18,280 bases of DNA, taken from NCBI GenBank assembly GCA_002477955.1, contig DLLE01000028.1:111491-129770 (forward strand). Direction: 5' to 3'. Below are positions 1-7,111 of the stretch, in pieces. This DNA is from Treponema sp. UBA7570. GTDB taxonomy: Bacteria > Spirochaetota > Spirochaetia > Treponematales > Treponemataceae. The notes under the pieces were generated by a model. The model was not told where the DNA came from. It saw only the letters and a program-made list of their open reading frames with translations, and ran no database searches. Every line of letters starts with the position of its first letter. Position 1 is the first letter of the stretch. The translations under genes were made by a program, and so were the position numbers.

Positions 1-18
1 TATTGCGATTTTCCAAGT

Positions 19-47
19 TTGACATATCCACGCCAAAAGTTTATTCT
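19..47 (+). promoter_or_regulatory. Sigma-70-type promoter for the TPR-phosphoesterase-ParB-like unit
   Basis: A perfect -35 box TTGACA (19-24) is followed after exactly 17 bases by TATTCT (42-47), which matches the -10 consensus at four of six positions. The predicted start, near 54, leaves a leader of about 43 bases and retains the GGAG ribosome site at 83-86. No other promoter is obvious before the three tightly packed genes that follow. Confidence 0.6.
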
Positions 48-96
48 GTTCTTTTAGAAAAAACAAAAGTATACATTTTTATGGAGCCTAAGAAAC

Positions 97-1467
97 ATGG
101 ATAATCCGATTCAGCTTGTAATAATTGCAATACTTCTTGTAGGTGTAACATTTCTTGCAGTTGCCGTAATAAAATCCCTCGTGCAGCCAAAAAAACTCGA
201 TTCAATTAAAAAACTCATAAAAAACGGAAAGTATTCCGCCGCGGAAAAAATCGCAAAAGCAATGCTTGCAAAAGATCCACGCGATTATTTAACACATTAC
301 TATCTTGGAAGAGCGTATCTTGCGGACAAAAAAAACGAGCTCGCCTTAATGGAGTACAAATTCGTTGCACAAAATGCAATTTTCGATTCGAAAATTCCAG
401 AAAAAGATTTCCGCAAACAGCTTTCACAGCTTTATTTAAAATTCAACCAGCCGGAAGAAGCCTTAAAAGAATTTTTGCTTCTTACAAAAATTGATCCTTC
501 AAACGCAGAAAATTATTACAACTGCGGAAAAATCTACGAACAAAAAAACCGCGCAGACATGGCTCTCGGTTTTTACCAGAAGGCAATTCAGTTCAACCGC
601 CGGCACGTAAAGGCTCACGCTGCAATGGGACTTTTGCTTTTCCGCTCAAAACAGTTTGCAGAAGCAAAAAAAGAAATCGACCTTGCAATCAGCCTTAGCC
701 CGGAAACTTATTCTTCATACTACTATCTCGGAAAAATCTTAAAAGAAAACAAAGACTATCCAGGAGCCGTAAACGCGTTTGAGAAAGCGCTCCGCGACCC
801 TGAATATCGCCAGCGTGCTCTTTTGGAGCGCGGCTCGTGCTATATGATGGCAAATTCTTTAGACAACGCGCTTTCCGAATTCGACCGTGCAGTAAAGGCT
901 TCTAAGGACGAAAGTTCTCAAGAAACACTATATTCAAGATACTTTCTTGCTTCCTGCTATGAGCGCAACCGCGACATCGACAAAGCAATCGAGCAGTGGC
1001 AGATTATCTATAAGCACAATCATTCATTCCGCGACGTTTCTGCAAAACTTTCAGAATACAAGGATTTGCAGTCAAACGATGCAATGAAAGAATATTTAAC
1101 CTGCTCTCAGGAAGAATTTATCGAAATCTGCAAAAAAGCGGCAATGGCAGGTTTTTCAATGGCTGTTCAAAAAGTCGAATCCAAAAAGTGGGGCTGTGTA
1201 ATGACATGCACAGAACAAAAGGCTGACGACTGGATGAACGTCCGCAAGCAGCTTTATCTTCTTATTTTTAGCCGCGATACCGACGCAATCGAAGATTCTG
1301 TAATCAGAAAATTTCTCGATCAGTCAAAGGCTGTAAACTGTTCAAAAACAATAGTCTGCACTTCTTCCGGCTTTACAAGCTCGGCAACAGGGTTCGCAGA
1401 AAACCGCCCGATTGAACTAATCGGCAAAGAAAAACTCGAAAACATTCTTTCAAAAGCCGGCATTTAG
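97..1467 (+). CDS. Membrane-anchored TPR protein with degenerate Mrr-like C-terminal domain
   Basis: 456 residues. Residues 5-27 form one hydrophobic N-terminal helix, so the rest probably faces the cytoplasm. Residues 35-320 are helical TPR units, for example around 134-168 (NAENYYNCGKIYEQ...) and 205-233. They are likely a protein-docking scaffold. The last ~115 residues resemble the end of the Mrr/restriction-endonuclease-like fold: TSSGFTSSATGFAEN (422-436), then IELIGKEKLENIL (439-451), match the usual ITTSGFT...A..FA and ELIDGEKL pattern. The Asp and QxK residues expected of an active nuclease are not visible; the QxK strand reads LLIFSRD. It is therefore probably a non-catalytic binding domain. 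The start has GGAG at 83-86. The phosphoesterase gene begins 4 bases after the stop. The TPR call is firm; the Mrr-like call is by motif only. Confidence 0.8.
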   Translation: MDNPIQLVIIAILLVGVTFLAVAVIKSLVQPKKLDSIKKLIKNGKYSAAEKIAKAMLAKDPRDYLTHYYLGRAYLADKKNELALMEYKFVAQNAIFDSKIPEKDFRKQLSQLYLKFNQPEEALKEFLLLTKIDPSNAENYYNCGKIYEQKNRADMALGFYQKAIQFNRRHVKAHAAMGLLLFRSKQFAEAKKEIDLAISLSPETYSSYYYLGKILKENKDYPGAVNAFEKALRDPEYRQRALLERGSCYMMANSLDNALSEFDRAVKASKDESSQETLYSRYFLASCYERNRDIDKAIEQWQIIYKHNHSFRDVSAKLSEYKDLQSNDAMKEYLTCSQEEFIEICKKAAMAGFSMAVQKVESKKWGCVMTCTEQKADDWMNVRKQLYLLIFSRDTDAIEDSVIRKFLDQSKAVNCSKTIVCTSSGFTSSATGFAENRPIELIGKEKLENILSKAGI

Positions 1468-1471
1468 TTTC

Positions 1472-2242
1472 ATGAAAATACTCTGCGTTTCTGATCAGAT
1501 TGACCCTCTCGTTTACAGTTCTCTCGCAAAAGAACGTTTTGCTTCTGTCGATGCAATTCTGTGCGCAGGCGATTTGCCTTCTGACTACATTGATTTTATA
1601 GTTTCAACCCTCAACAAACCGGCTTTTTTTATCTTCGGAAACCACAACCTTACCGAATTCAGATATTATCACAAACAAAAAAAGGCCCACAAAGGAGCGC
1701 ATCCGACACTTCGCCAGGAAATAAGCATTCTCGACATGAAAGGCTGTTTTGGAGCAACTTATGCAGGTTTTAAAAATTTGCGCGACAAACATCTTCTTAT
1801 AGAAGATTCAAAAACGCACAAAATCCGGCCGCTGCTCATTTCCGGAGTTTCCGGCTCAATGCGCTACAACAACGGCTTAAACCAGTACACAGAACGGCAG
1901 ATGAAAATCGCACTTTTAAAAATGGTTCCAGGCCTTTTATGGAACAAAATCCGTTACGGTAAATATCTAGACATTTTTTTAACACACGCTTCTCCGCGCC
2001 ATATTCACGATAAAGAAGATCCTTGCCACCGCGGGTTTGAATGTTTTAACTGGTTTATAAGAAGATTTTCTCCTTCGTATTTAATTCACGGACATATTCA
2101 CCTTTACGACGCAAACGACCAGCGAATTACCACTGTAAAAAACAAAGGAAAAACAGAAACCATTGTAATAAATGCGTACAGCCACATAGTTTTGAATCTT
2201 TTTGCTTCCCCAGAAAATACAATAGGAGAATCTAATGTCTGA
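1472..2242 (+). CDS. Calcineurin-like metallophosphoesterase
   Basis: 256 residues. Family motifs appear in order: Asp8 in VSDQID, GD at 33-34, GNHN at 56-59, HASP from His172, and HGHIH at 206-210. These are the usual metal ligands of binuclear metallophosphoesterases, which hydrolyse phosphomono- or diesters. The substrate cannot be told from sequence. Motif I is normally DxH, but here it reads D-Q-I, so the usual histidine ligand is absent. The opening resembles the SDxxD form seen in some family members, so activity may persist. No strong ribosome site precedes the ATG, and the gene starts 4 bases after the TPR gene, which suggests translational coupling. Its end overlaps the next gene by 8 bases. 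Confidence 0.82.
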   Translation: MKILCVSDQIDPLVYSSLAKERFASVDAILCAGDLPSDYIDFIVSTLNKPAFFIFGNHNLTEFRYYHKQKKAHKGAHPTLRQEISILDMKGCFGATYAGFKNLRDKHLLIEDSKTHKIRPLLISGVSGSMRYNNGLNQYTERQMKIALLKMVPGLLWNKIRYGKYLDIFLTHASPRHIHDKEDPCHRGFECFNWFIRRFSPSYLIHGHIHLYDANDQRITTVKNKGKTETIVINAYSHIVLNLFASPENTIGESNV

Positions 2243-3167
2243 AAACCTTCTTTCTTCAGAAACAAGCGAAGATTTTGCAAAAGCAAGAAATAAAGCTCTC
2301 TTTAACGAAATACAGCATTTTTTAAATCCGGAAGAAACCACGCTGATTTCATTTTCCGACATAAAAAAAATGCTCAAACCAGTAAACGAAACTTATCTTG
2401 GCATGAAAACAGTTCCTGTAAAGCTCATAGTAGGAAGCGAATCCCGGTATCAGGATTTTGACAACCGTTTTTTTCCAAAAAAAATGCACTTAAAAACCCG
2501 TTGGGAACACATAGACATGGCGCACATAAAAGACATAAACCTTCCGCCAATCACACTTTATGAACTCGGAGGCCTTTATTTTGTGCGCGACGGCAACCAC
2601 CGGGTGTCAGTAGCAAAGGCAAAAGGGGTTGAATTTATCGACGCGGAAGTTGTAAGCCTTCAAAGCGAAATTCACCTTAACCCGAAAGATTCTCTTCAAA
2701 AAATTACAAAGCAGGTAATAAGCTACGAAAAAAGAGTTTTTTATTCTGAAACTGGATTTGGCGATATTACGGATTATTGGGTTTTAGATTTTTCAGTTCC
2801 AGGACAATACGACGTAATCTACAACCATATTTTGACACATAAATATTACATCAACATGAACAAAACAGAAGAAATCGGAATGGATCAGGCAATTCTTTCA
2901 TGGTTTAGAACGGTCTATCTTCCTGTCATCCGCGTAATCGACAGACATCACATCTTAAAATATTTTAAGGGCCGCACAAAAAGCGACATGTACGTTTATA
3001 TAATTAAATACTGGGACGAAATCAAAACAAAATTCGGCAACGATTTTACAATTGACGATGCGGCAACCGCCTACACTTCAAAATTCGGAAAAAGTTTTTG
3101 GCGCAGGCTTTTAAACAAAATAAAAAAAATTCTATTAAAAAAGAAAATCGAAAAAGAGCAGCTCTAA
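2235..3167 (+). CDS. ParB/Srx-fold protein with DUF4032-like C-terminal region
   Basis: 310 residues. Residues 55-140 look like a ParB N-terminal (ParB/sulfiredoxin) fold: INLPPITLYEL, then YFVRDGNHRVSVAKAKG (115-131). DGNHRV (119-124) corresponds to the conserved nucleotide-binding G-x-x-R box of ParB-like domains. Residues 215-285 contain WFRTVYLPVI and GRTKSDMYVYIIKYW, a pattern I associate with the C-terminal part of DUF4032-type proteins. There is no helix-turn-helix like that of true ParB, and no parA neighbour, so a chromosome-partitioning role is unlikely. It may be a CTP/ATP-binding regulator, but that is inference. The C-terminus is Lys-rich. The start is supported by AGGAG (2224-2228). 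The ATG overlaps the end of the phosphoesterase gene, so the two are probably co-translated. Confidence 0.72.
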   Translation: MSENLLSSETSEDFAKARNKALFNEIQHFLNPEETTLISFSDIKKMLKPVNETYLGMKTVPVKLIVGSESRYQDFDNRFFPKKMHLKTRWEHIDMAHIKDINLPPITLYELGGLYFVRDGNHRVSVAKAKGVEFIDAEVVSLQSEIHLNPKDSLQKITKQVISYEKRVFYSETGFGDITDYWVLDFSVPGQYDVIYNHILTHKYYINMNKTEEIGMDQAILSWFRTVYLPVIRVIDRHHILKYFKGRTKSDMYVYIIKYWDEIKTKFGNDFTIDDAATAYTSKFGKSFWRRLLNKIKKILLKKKIEKEQL

Positions 3168-3220
3168 AAAATTTATCCATAAAAAACTGCATTTTTAACG
3201 TTTTCGGCAAAATCTTTATC

Positions 3221-3249
3221 TTGACGGGAAAAAATAGCAGCATTACAAT
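3221..3249 (+). promoter_or_regulatory. Strong sigma-70-type promoter for the partner-switching operon
   Basis: TTGACG (3221-3226) and TACAAT (3244-3249) are separated by exactly 17 bases; each matches consensus at five of six positions. The predicted start, near 3256, gives a 30-base leader carrying GGAG (3274-3277). This suggests the phosphatase, STAS and kinase genes form a separate unit from the upstream ParB-like gene. Confidence 0.72.
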
Positions 3250-3285
3250 TCTTTATAAAAACATAACAAAAATGGAGAGCCTAAA

Positions 3286-4935
3286 TTGTTCAACTCAGAT
3301 GCAATTGCCTACCTTCCCCTTTTAGGAACAGCCATTCTGGCAACAATTCTTTTTATCTTTTTGGCAGTAATAAAAACACGAAAAACAGCAAAAGTAAGCT
3401 ATCTTTCTTTTTTGTCGGTGCTTATACTGATTTTCGACTGCATTTATACGATTTTTAATCCTGGAATTTCAAATTTTGTATTTTTACTGATTCTTGCAAC
3501 AGCGGTTTTAATTCCTTATCTCGTAATGCTCGCATTCGGCAAACCAAAAGAAGAAGTCTCAGAACAACCTGTTGATGAAGAAGAAATCAAAAAACCGGAA
3601 ATCATAGTCGAAGACATAAAACCTGACGAAGTAAACCTTATCGAAAAAGGACGTTCTTTTGTAATTCTCGCTTCGGATTCTTTCGGAAGCAAAGAAGGAA
3701 TGCAGAATCTTTTGGACTCGATAAACAAAACCTGTATGGAAATTACAAACGCTGACGGTGGCGCAGTTCTTATGGTTGACGATTTTGAAGATTCTATCAA
3801 CGTAAAATCATTTTTGGGCGTTTTTCCGCCGCCATACAAGCTTCCAGCGGAACTTCCTCACAAAGAACTTCGTGTTTCAACAAGTTTTAAATTTGCAACA
3901 TTCGCTCTCCGCGACAATATCTTTGGAGAAATCGCATCTTCTGGAAAAGCTGAAATCATCAACTCTCCAAAAAGCGATCCTCGCATTACAGAAAACGGTC
4001 CTGAAGATTTCTTAAAACTCGGAAGTTTTATCTTTATTCCAATCCGTTTGAGAGGTCGCGGTATTGTAATTGGACTTATCGCTCTTTCCAAAAATCCAGG
4101 CAAAGAATTTACCCAGAAAGAATTTGACTGGGCACTTACGCTTGCAGGATTTGCAGAATCAGCATTAAAAACAACAATTAGTTTTCAGGTTTACAACGAA
4201 AAAAACGAAATCTCAAAAGAAAGCAAAATTGCAGAAAACTTGCAGAATATTCTTCTTCCAAAAAAACTTCCGCCTTTGCCAGGAATCTCTTTCGGTTCTT
4301 TTACAATGCACACAGAAGGCGTATGTTCAGATACTTTTGACGTTCTTCCTGTACGTCAAGACCGCACATCTATTATTCTTATGGATGTAGCTGGAAAAGG
4401 GACAAATTCTTTCCTTGTTATGTCAATGCTCCGCTCAATGATTCGCCTTCTTGTAAACACTCCTCAGCCTGCCGGAACAATTTTAAGCCTTGCAAACCGG
4501 GAAATTTGCGGTGAAATAAATTTTGAGCACTTTGCTTCTGTTGCCCTCATAAACTACAATGCCGCAAAAAAAACAGTTCAGTTTTCTTCGGCAGGAACAA
4601 CTCCTGTATTCCTTTATAATGCCCAAAAACAGACAGTTGAGCGAAAATCCCTCGCTTCCGAACCTCTAGGCGTTGAAAAAACAACATCTTACAAAGATAT
4701 TCAGTTTACAGTTTCGCCAGGTGATATTATAATTACATATACTGACGGTTTGGTAGAAGCCTTGGATGCTTCCGGCAAACAGTATTCGCTCAACCGTCTT
4801 TTAAATATTGTAAAAACAAACAGCAAGTCATCAGGCAAGCAAATAGCAGATCTGGTAAAGGCAGATATGAAAAAGTTTGTCGGTTCGGAATTATTACACG
4901 ACGATCAAACATTGCTGGCAGTTAAAATTCAGTAG
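3286..4935 (+). CDS. Membrane GAF-SpoIIE (RsbU-like) serine phosphatase
   Basis: 549 residues. Three hydrophobic segments (about 9-29, 37-57 and 62-84) anchor the protein. An acidic linker follows (88-118), then a GAF-type sensor region (about 135-297), then a PP2C/SpoIIE phosphatase domain (about 325-548). Metal-binding aspartates are visible in CSDTFD (Asp349, Asp352), MDVAGKG (Asp367), TYTDG (Asp487) and HDDQT (Asp539, Asp540). By family knowledge it dephosphorylates the STAS protein encoded next, in response to a signal sensed by the membrane part or GAF domain. The start is TTG at 3286, chosen because GGAG (3274-3277) lies 8 bases upstream and no nearer ATG fits. The downstream gene begins 21 bases after the stop. 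Confidence 0.9.
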   Translation: MFNSDAIAYLPLLGTAILATILFIFLAVIKTRKTAKVSYLSFLSVLILIFDCIYTIFNPGISNFVFLLILATAVLIPYLVMLAFGKPKEEVSEQPVDEEEIKKPEIIVEDIKPDEVNLIEKGRSFVILASDSFGSKEGMQNLLDSINKTCMEITNADGGAVLMVDDFEDSINVKSFLGVFPPPYKLPAELPHKELRVSTSFKFATFALRDNIFGEIASSGKAEIINSPKSDPRITENGPEDFLKLGSFIFIPIRLRGRGIVIGLIALSKNPGKEFTQKEFDWALTLAGFAESALKTTISFQVYNEKNEISKESKIAENLQNILLPKKLPPLPGISFGSFTMHTEGVCSDTFDVLPVRQDRTSIILMDVAGKGTNSFLVMSMLRSMIRLLVNTPQPAGTILSLANREICGEINFEHFASVALINYNAAKKTVQFSSAGTTPVFLYNAQKQTVERKSLASEPLGVEKTTSYKDIQFTVSPGDIIITYTDGLVEALDASGKQYSLNRLLNIVKTNSKSSGKQIADLVKADMKKFVGSELLHDDQTLLAVKIQ

Positions 4936-4956
4936 AATAAAAAAGGAGTTTTTCTT

Positions 4957-5295
4957 ATGGAACTGAAGATTCGGAAAAATGGTGAAGTTTATATCATTGA
5001 CGTAAATGGAGAAATGGATCTTTACAATTCTTATAAATTAAAAGAATTAGTCATGAAAATGCTTGAAAAGAATGTAAAAAGTTTCATCATAAACCTTGAA
5101 CAGGTTGACTACATCGACTCGTCAGGAATTGGCGCGTTGATTTACATCTGTTCAACAATCAAAAAGATGAATCTCAAGCTTGCCATCTCTAATATTCATG
5201 GTTCAGTAAAAAAAGTTATTGAACTCACAAAACTTATGGGCTACTTCCCTATTGCAAACAGCATCGAAGAAGCGCTTCTTATGGTAAACGAATAA
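4957..5295 (+). CDS. STAS-domain anti-sigma factor antagonist (RsbV/SpoIIAA-like)
   Basis: 112 residues, the usual length of a stand-alone STAS protein. The hallmark YIDSSGIGALI (52-62) holds the phosphorylatable serine, Ser55 or Ser56. In this family the unphosphorylated form binds the anti-sigma kinase and frees its target. The kinase encoded next inactivates it by phosphorylation, and the RsbU-like phosphatase upstream reactivates it. AGGAG (4944-4948) sets the start. Spacing of 21 and 31 bases to its neighbours, with no terminator between, argues for a single three-gene transcript. The family call is firm; the pairing with these neighbours is inferred from gene order. Confidence 0.93.
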   Translation: MELKIRKNGEVYIIDVNGEMDLYNSYKLKELVMKMLEKNVKSFIINLEQVDYIDSSGIGALIYICSTIKKMNLKLAISNIHGSVKKVIELTKLMGYFPIANSIEEALLMVNE

Positions 5296-5326
5296 ACAAA
5301 AAAACAAGATTAAAACGGAGTAAAAA

Positions 5327-5878
5327 ATGGAAAATCAGTACAAACTATTGCGTTCAGATGACAACGACCCGTTGTTTGATACAACAAACATGCTATATAA
5401 AGAATTTCCGTCAGATTTTCGCCAGATTCGCTACTTTACGCTTTTAATCGTTCAGTCGGCTCCACTCGAAATCAAGGAAATCAATCTCCTTGAACAGCAA
5501 ATTTCTGAAGTTATTAAAAATGCGGTAAAGCACGGTAACAACTGCGACATCAACAAAAAAGTACGCGTATGGTACTCATTCAGCCCGACACACGCACATC
5601 TTATTGTAAAAGACGAAGGCGAAGGATTTAAGGATCTCGAAAAATGGAACGAATTCAACAAAAAACGTATTGAATGTCTTCAGACACATAACTTTGAAGA
5701 ACTTGCAAAATACGTTTCTTTCCGTACAAAAAAATCAGATGACCAGGACGGCGGCAACGCGCTCTTTGCTGCCCTCGAATACTGGGACGGCGGATATGTT
5801 TACAACGGAAAGCGCAACGGAGTAGCAATGCTCAAACGCTTCCAGAAAAAACACCACGGTGTTGCGGTTGAAGAATAA
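5327..5878 (+). CDS. ATP-binding anti-sigma-type serine kinase (RsbW-like, GHKL fold)
   Basis: 183 residues. The GHKL ATP-binding boxes are present: N-box EVIKNAVKHGN (Glu61, Asn65, His69), G1 box VKDEGEGF (94-101), and a G2-like stretch DGGNALFAALEYWD (141-154). About 35 residues (105-140) lie between G1 and G2, more than in a minimal RsbW, so the lid over ATP may be longer. By family knowledge it phosphorylates the STAS protein and sequesters a partner, classically a sigma factor. No sigma factor gene lies in this window, so the regulated partner is unknown. GGAG (5317-5320) supports the start. Transcription ends at the hairpin 15 bases after the stop. Confidence 0.85.
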   Translation: MENQYKLLRSDDNDPLFDTTNMLYKEFPSDFRQIRYFTLLIVQSAPLEIKEINLLEQQISEVIKNAVKHGNNCDINKKVRVWYSFSPTHAHLIVKDEGEGFKDLEKWNEFNKKRIECLQTHNFEELAKYVSFRTKKSDDQDGGNALFAALEYWDGGYVYNGKRNGVAMLKRFQKKHHGVAVEE

Positions 5879-5892
5879 TCTCAAAAAAAAGC

Positions 5893-5924
5893 AAAAGACT
5901 GTCCAAACGGGCGGTCTTTTTTTT
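5893..5924. terminator. Bidirectional intrinsic terminator between convergent genes
   Basis: Arms 5893-5904 and 5909-5920 form a 12-bp stem with two G-U wobbles and a 4-base loop, followed by four further T on the plus strand. The eight A at 5883-5890 give a U-tract for the opposite strand. It can therefore end both the kinase transcript and the glycosyltransferase transcript. Confidence 0.85.
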
Positions 5925-5944
5925 AGCAATTGCAATTTTTGAAT

Positions 5945-7063
5945 TTATTTTTTACAGACGCTTTTTAGAACGTCAATTGTTTTTTCGGCGGTTTTGTCCC
6001 AGCTAAAACGTTTTGTCCATTCAAGTCCGCCTTCTTTTAATTTTTTACGCAAATTTGATTCCAATGCAATTTTTTCGATTGCATCTGCCATCTGCTCGAT
6101 ATTGTCGCTGTCAAAATAAACCGCATTGTCTCCAGCAATTTCTGGCAAAGAACCGCCAGTTGAACAGGCTACAGGAACTCCAGAGGCCAAAGCCTCAAGC
6201 ACAGGCAAACCTACCCCCTCATTTATCGAAGGGAAAATACAACCTTCGCTCGCAGAATACAAAAGCGGAAAACTTTCGTGCGGAAAAAATCCTGTAATAA
6301 AAATATCTTGGTGAAATTTTGATTCCAAAATTGCTTTTTTTACGGATTCAATAGCTTTTTCTTCGCTTCCGGTCAAAACTAGACGATGTTCCAAATGTGT
6401 TTTTTCTTTAAAAAGCGAAAAAGCCTTTATGAGCTCGACATGTTTTTTTGAAGAAGAAGAAATTTGCGAAGGATAAATAAAATACGGTCTTTTTATTGCA
6501 AACGGTTTAATATCCAAACGGGACGGTGAAAAAAGTTCCCGCGGATAAAATTCCGAATGGTTGATTCCGTTGTAGATTACAGTTATTTTTTCTTCTGGAA
6601 CACCAAGTTTTATCAAGTCTTTTCTGATAAAATGGCTCGCCGCAATAACCTTTGAAACATTTTTTAAGCCGAAGAGAATCCTTTTTGTATGATTTTTTAG
6701 GATTTCGTCTTCATAAAGCTCTGAAAGAACATCATAAACAACGGCAACTCCTGGAACTGTGCAAAAAAGAGGAATATAGCGCGCGCCGGCAGCATACAAA
6801 ACTGCATCGTACTTGTGATACATTGCAAAAATATTTGAACAGCCGTAATGCCACAATGTTTCATAAAAACGGCTGTCTGGAAGCTTTACAGAAGAATAGG
6901 AAAGTCCGTTTTCTGCACCGTAAGTGTAGCGGTCAATTTCCGAGCCAAAAATCTCAAACGTGCAGTCAGCAGAGTTTTTTAGCTGAGATGATAAAGAAGA
7001 AAGATAAGAACCAATTCCAGATTTTCCATGTCCACAGCCAAAACTGTCAATTCCGATTTTCAT
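5945..7063 (-). CDS. GT4-family glycosyltransferase (group 1)
   Basis: 372 residues, typical for a GT-B fold enzyme. The N-terminal half opens with MKIGIDSFG and the GKSGIGSY loop (13-20), the acceptor-side Rossmann domain. The linker NGINHSEF (165-172) is characteristic. The C-terminal half carries the EX7E signature as Glu282 and Glu290 in NEGVGLPVLEALASGVPVA, the donor-nucleotide site. It transfers a sugar from an activated donor to a glycan or lipid acceptor, neither identifiable here. No membrane segment is seen, so it is probably cytoplasmic or peripheral. It stands alone on the minus strand, divergent from the helicase gene, and ends at the shared terminator. AAGGA lies just before the ATG. 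The family call is firm; the pathway is unknown. Confidence 0.9.
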   Translation of the reverse strand: MKIGIDSFGCGHGKSGIGSYLSSLSSQLKNSADCTFEIFGSEIDRYTYGAENGLSYSSVKLPDSRFYETLWHYGCSNIFAMYHKYDAVLYAAGARYIPLFCTVPGVAVVYDVLSELYEDEILKNHTKRILFGLKNVSKVIAASHFIRKDLIKLGVPEEKITVIYNGINHSEFYPRELFSPSRLDIKPFAIKRPYFIYPSQISSSSKKHVELIKAFSLFKEKTHLEHRLVLTGSEEKAIESVKKAILESKFHQDIFITGFFPHESFPLLYSASEGCIFPSINEGVGLPVLEALASGVPVACSTGGSLPEIAGDNAVYFDSDNIEQMADAIEKIALESNLRKKLKEGGLEWTKRFSWDKTAEKTIDVLKSVCKK

Positions 7064-7072
7064 ATTCCTTTG

Positions 7073-7078
7073 ATTATA
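7073..7078 (-). promoter_or_regulatory. Extended -10 element near the glycosyltransferase start
   Basis: On the minus strand TGC precedes a perfect TATAAT (7078 down to 7073), nine bases before the ATG at 7063. No good -35 is present at 17-base spacing. Start of transcription here would leave only 2-4 leader bases and cut into the AAGGA site. Either the transcript is nearly leaderless or the true promoter lies further upstream. Confidence 0.4.
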
Positions 7079-7096
7079 GCAAACATTTTTTTTACG

Positions 7097-7105
7097 TGCT
7101 ATAGT
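7097..7105 (+). promoter_or_regulatory. Extended -10 element placing transcription start at the helicase ATG
   Basis: TGC followed by TATAGT (7100-7105) forms an extended -10. Seven bases beyond it is the ATG at 7112. No Shine-Dalgarno sequence lies between, so the predicted mRNA would begin at or within a base of the start codon. Confidence 0.5.
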
Positions 7106-7111
7106 TTTTGT

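Noticed and set aside
2235..3167. Chromosome-partitioning ParB or an origin region
   Set aside because: There is no helix-turn-helix, no parA partner, no parS-like sites and no dnaA nearby; only the N-terminal fold is shared.
3098..3325. 75-codon plus-strand frame between the ParB-like and phosphatase genes
   Set aside because: It overlaps both genes in another frame, crosses the promoter at 3221-3249, and has a Lys/Asn-rich composition typical of A-rich non-coding DNA.
7028..7111. 28-codon N-terminal extension of the helicase
   Set aside because: It overlaps the divergent glycosyltransferase coding sequence and precedes the conserved Q-motif start; the ATG at 7112 fits the family.
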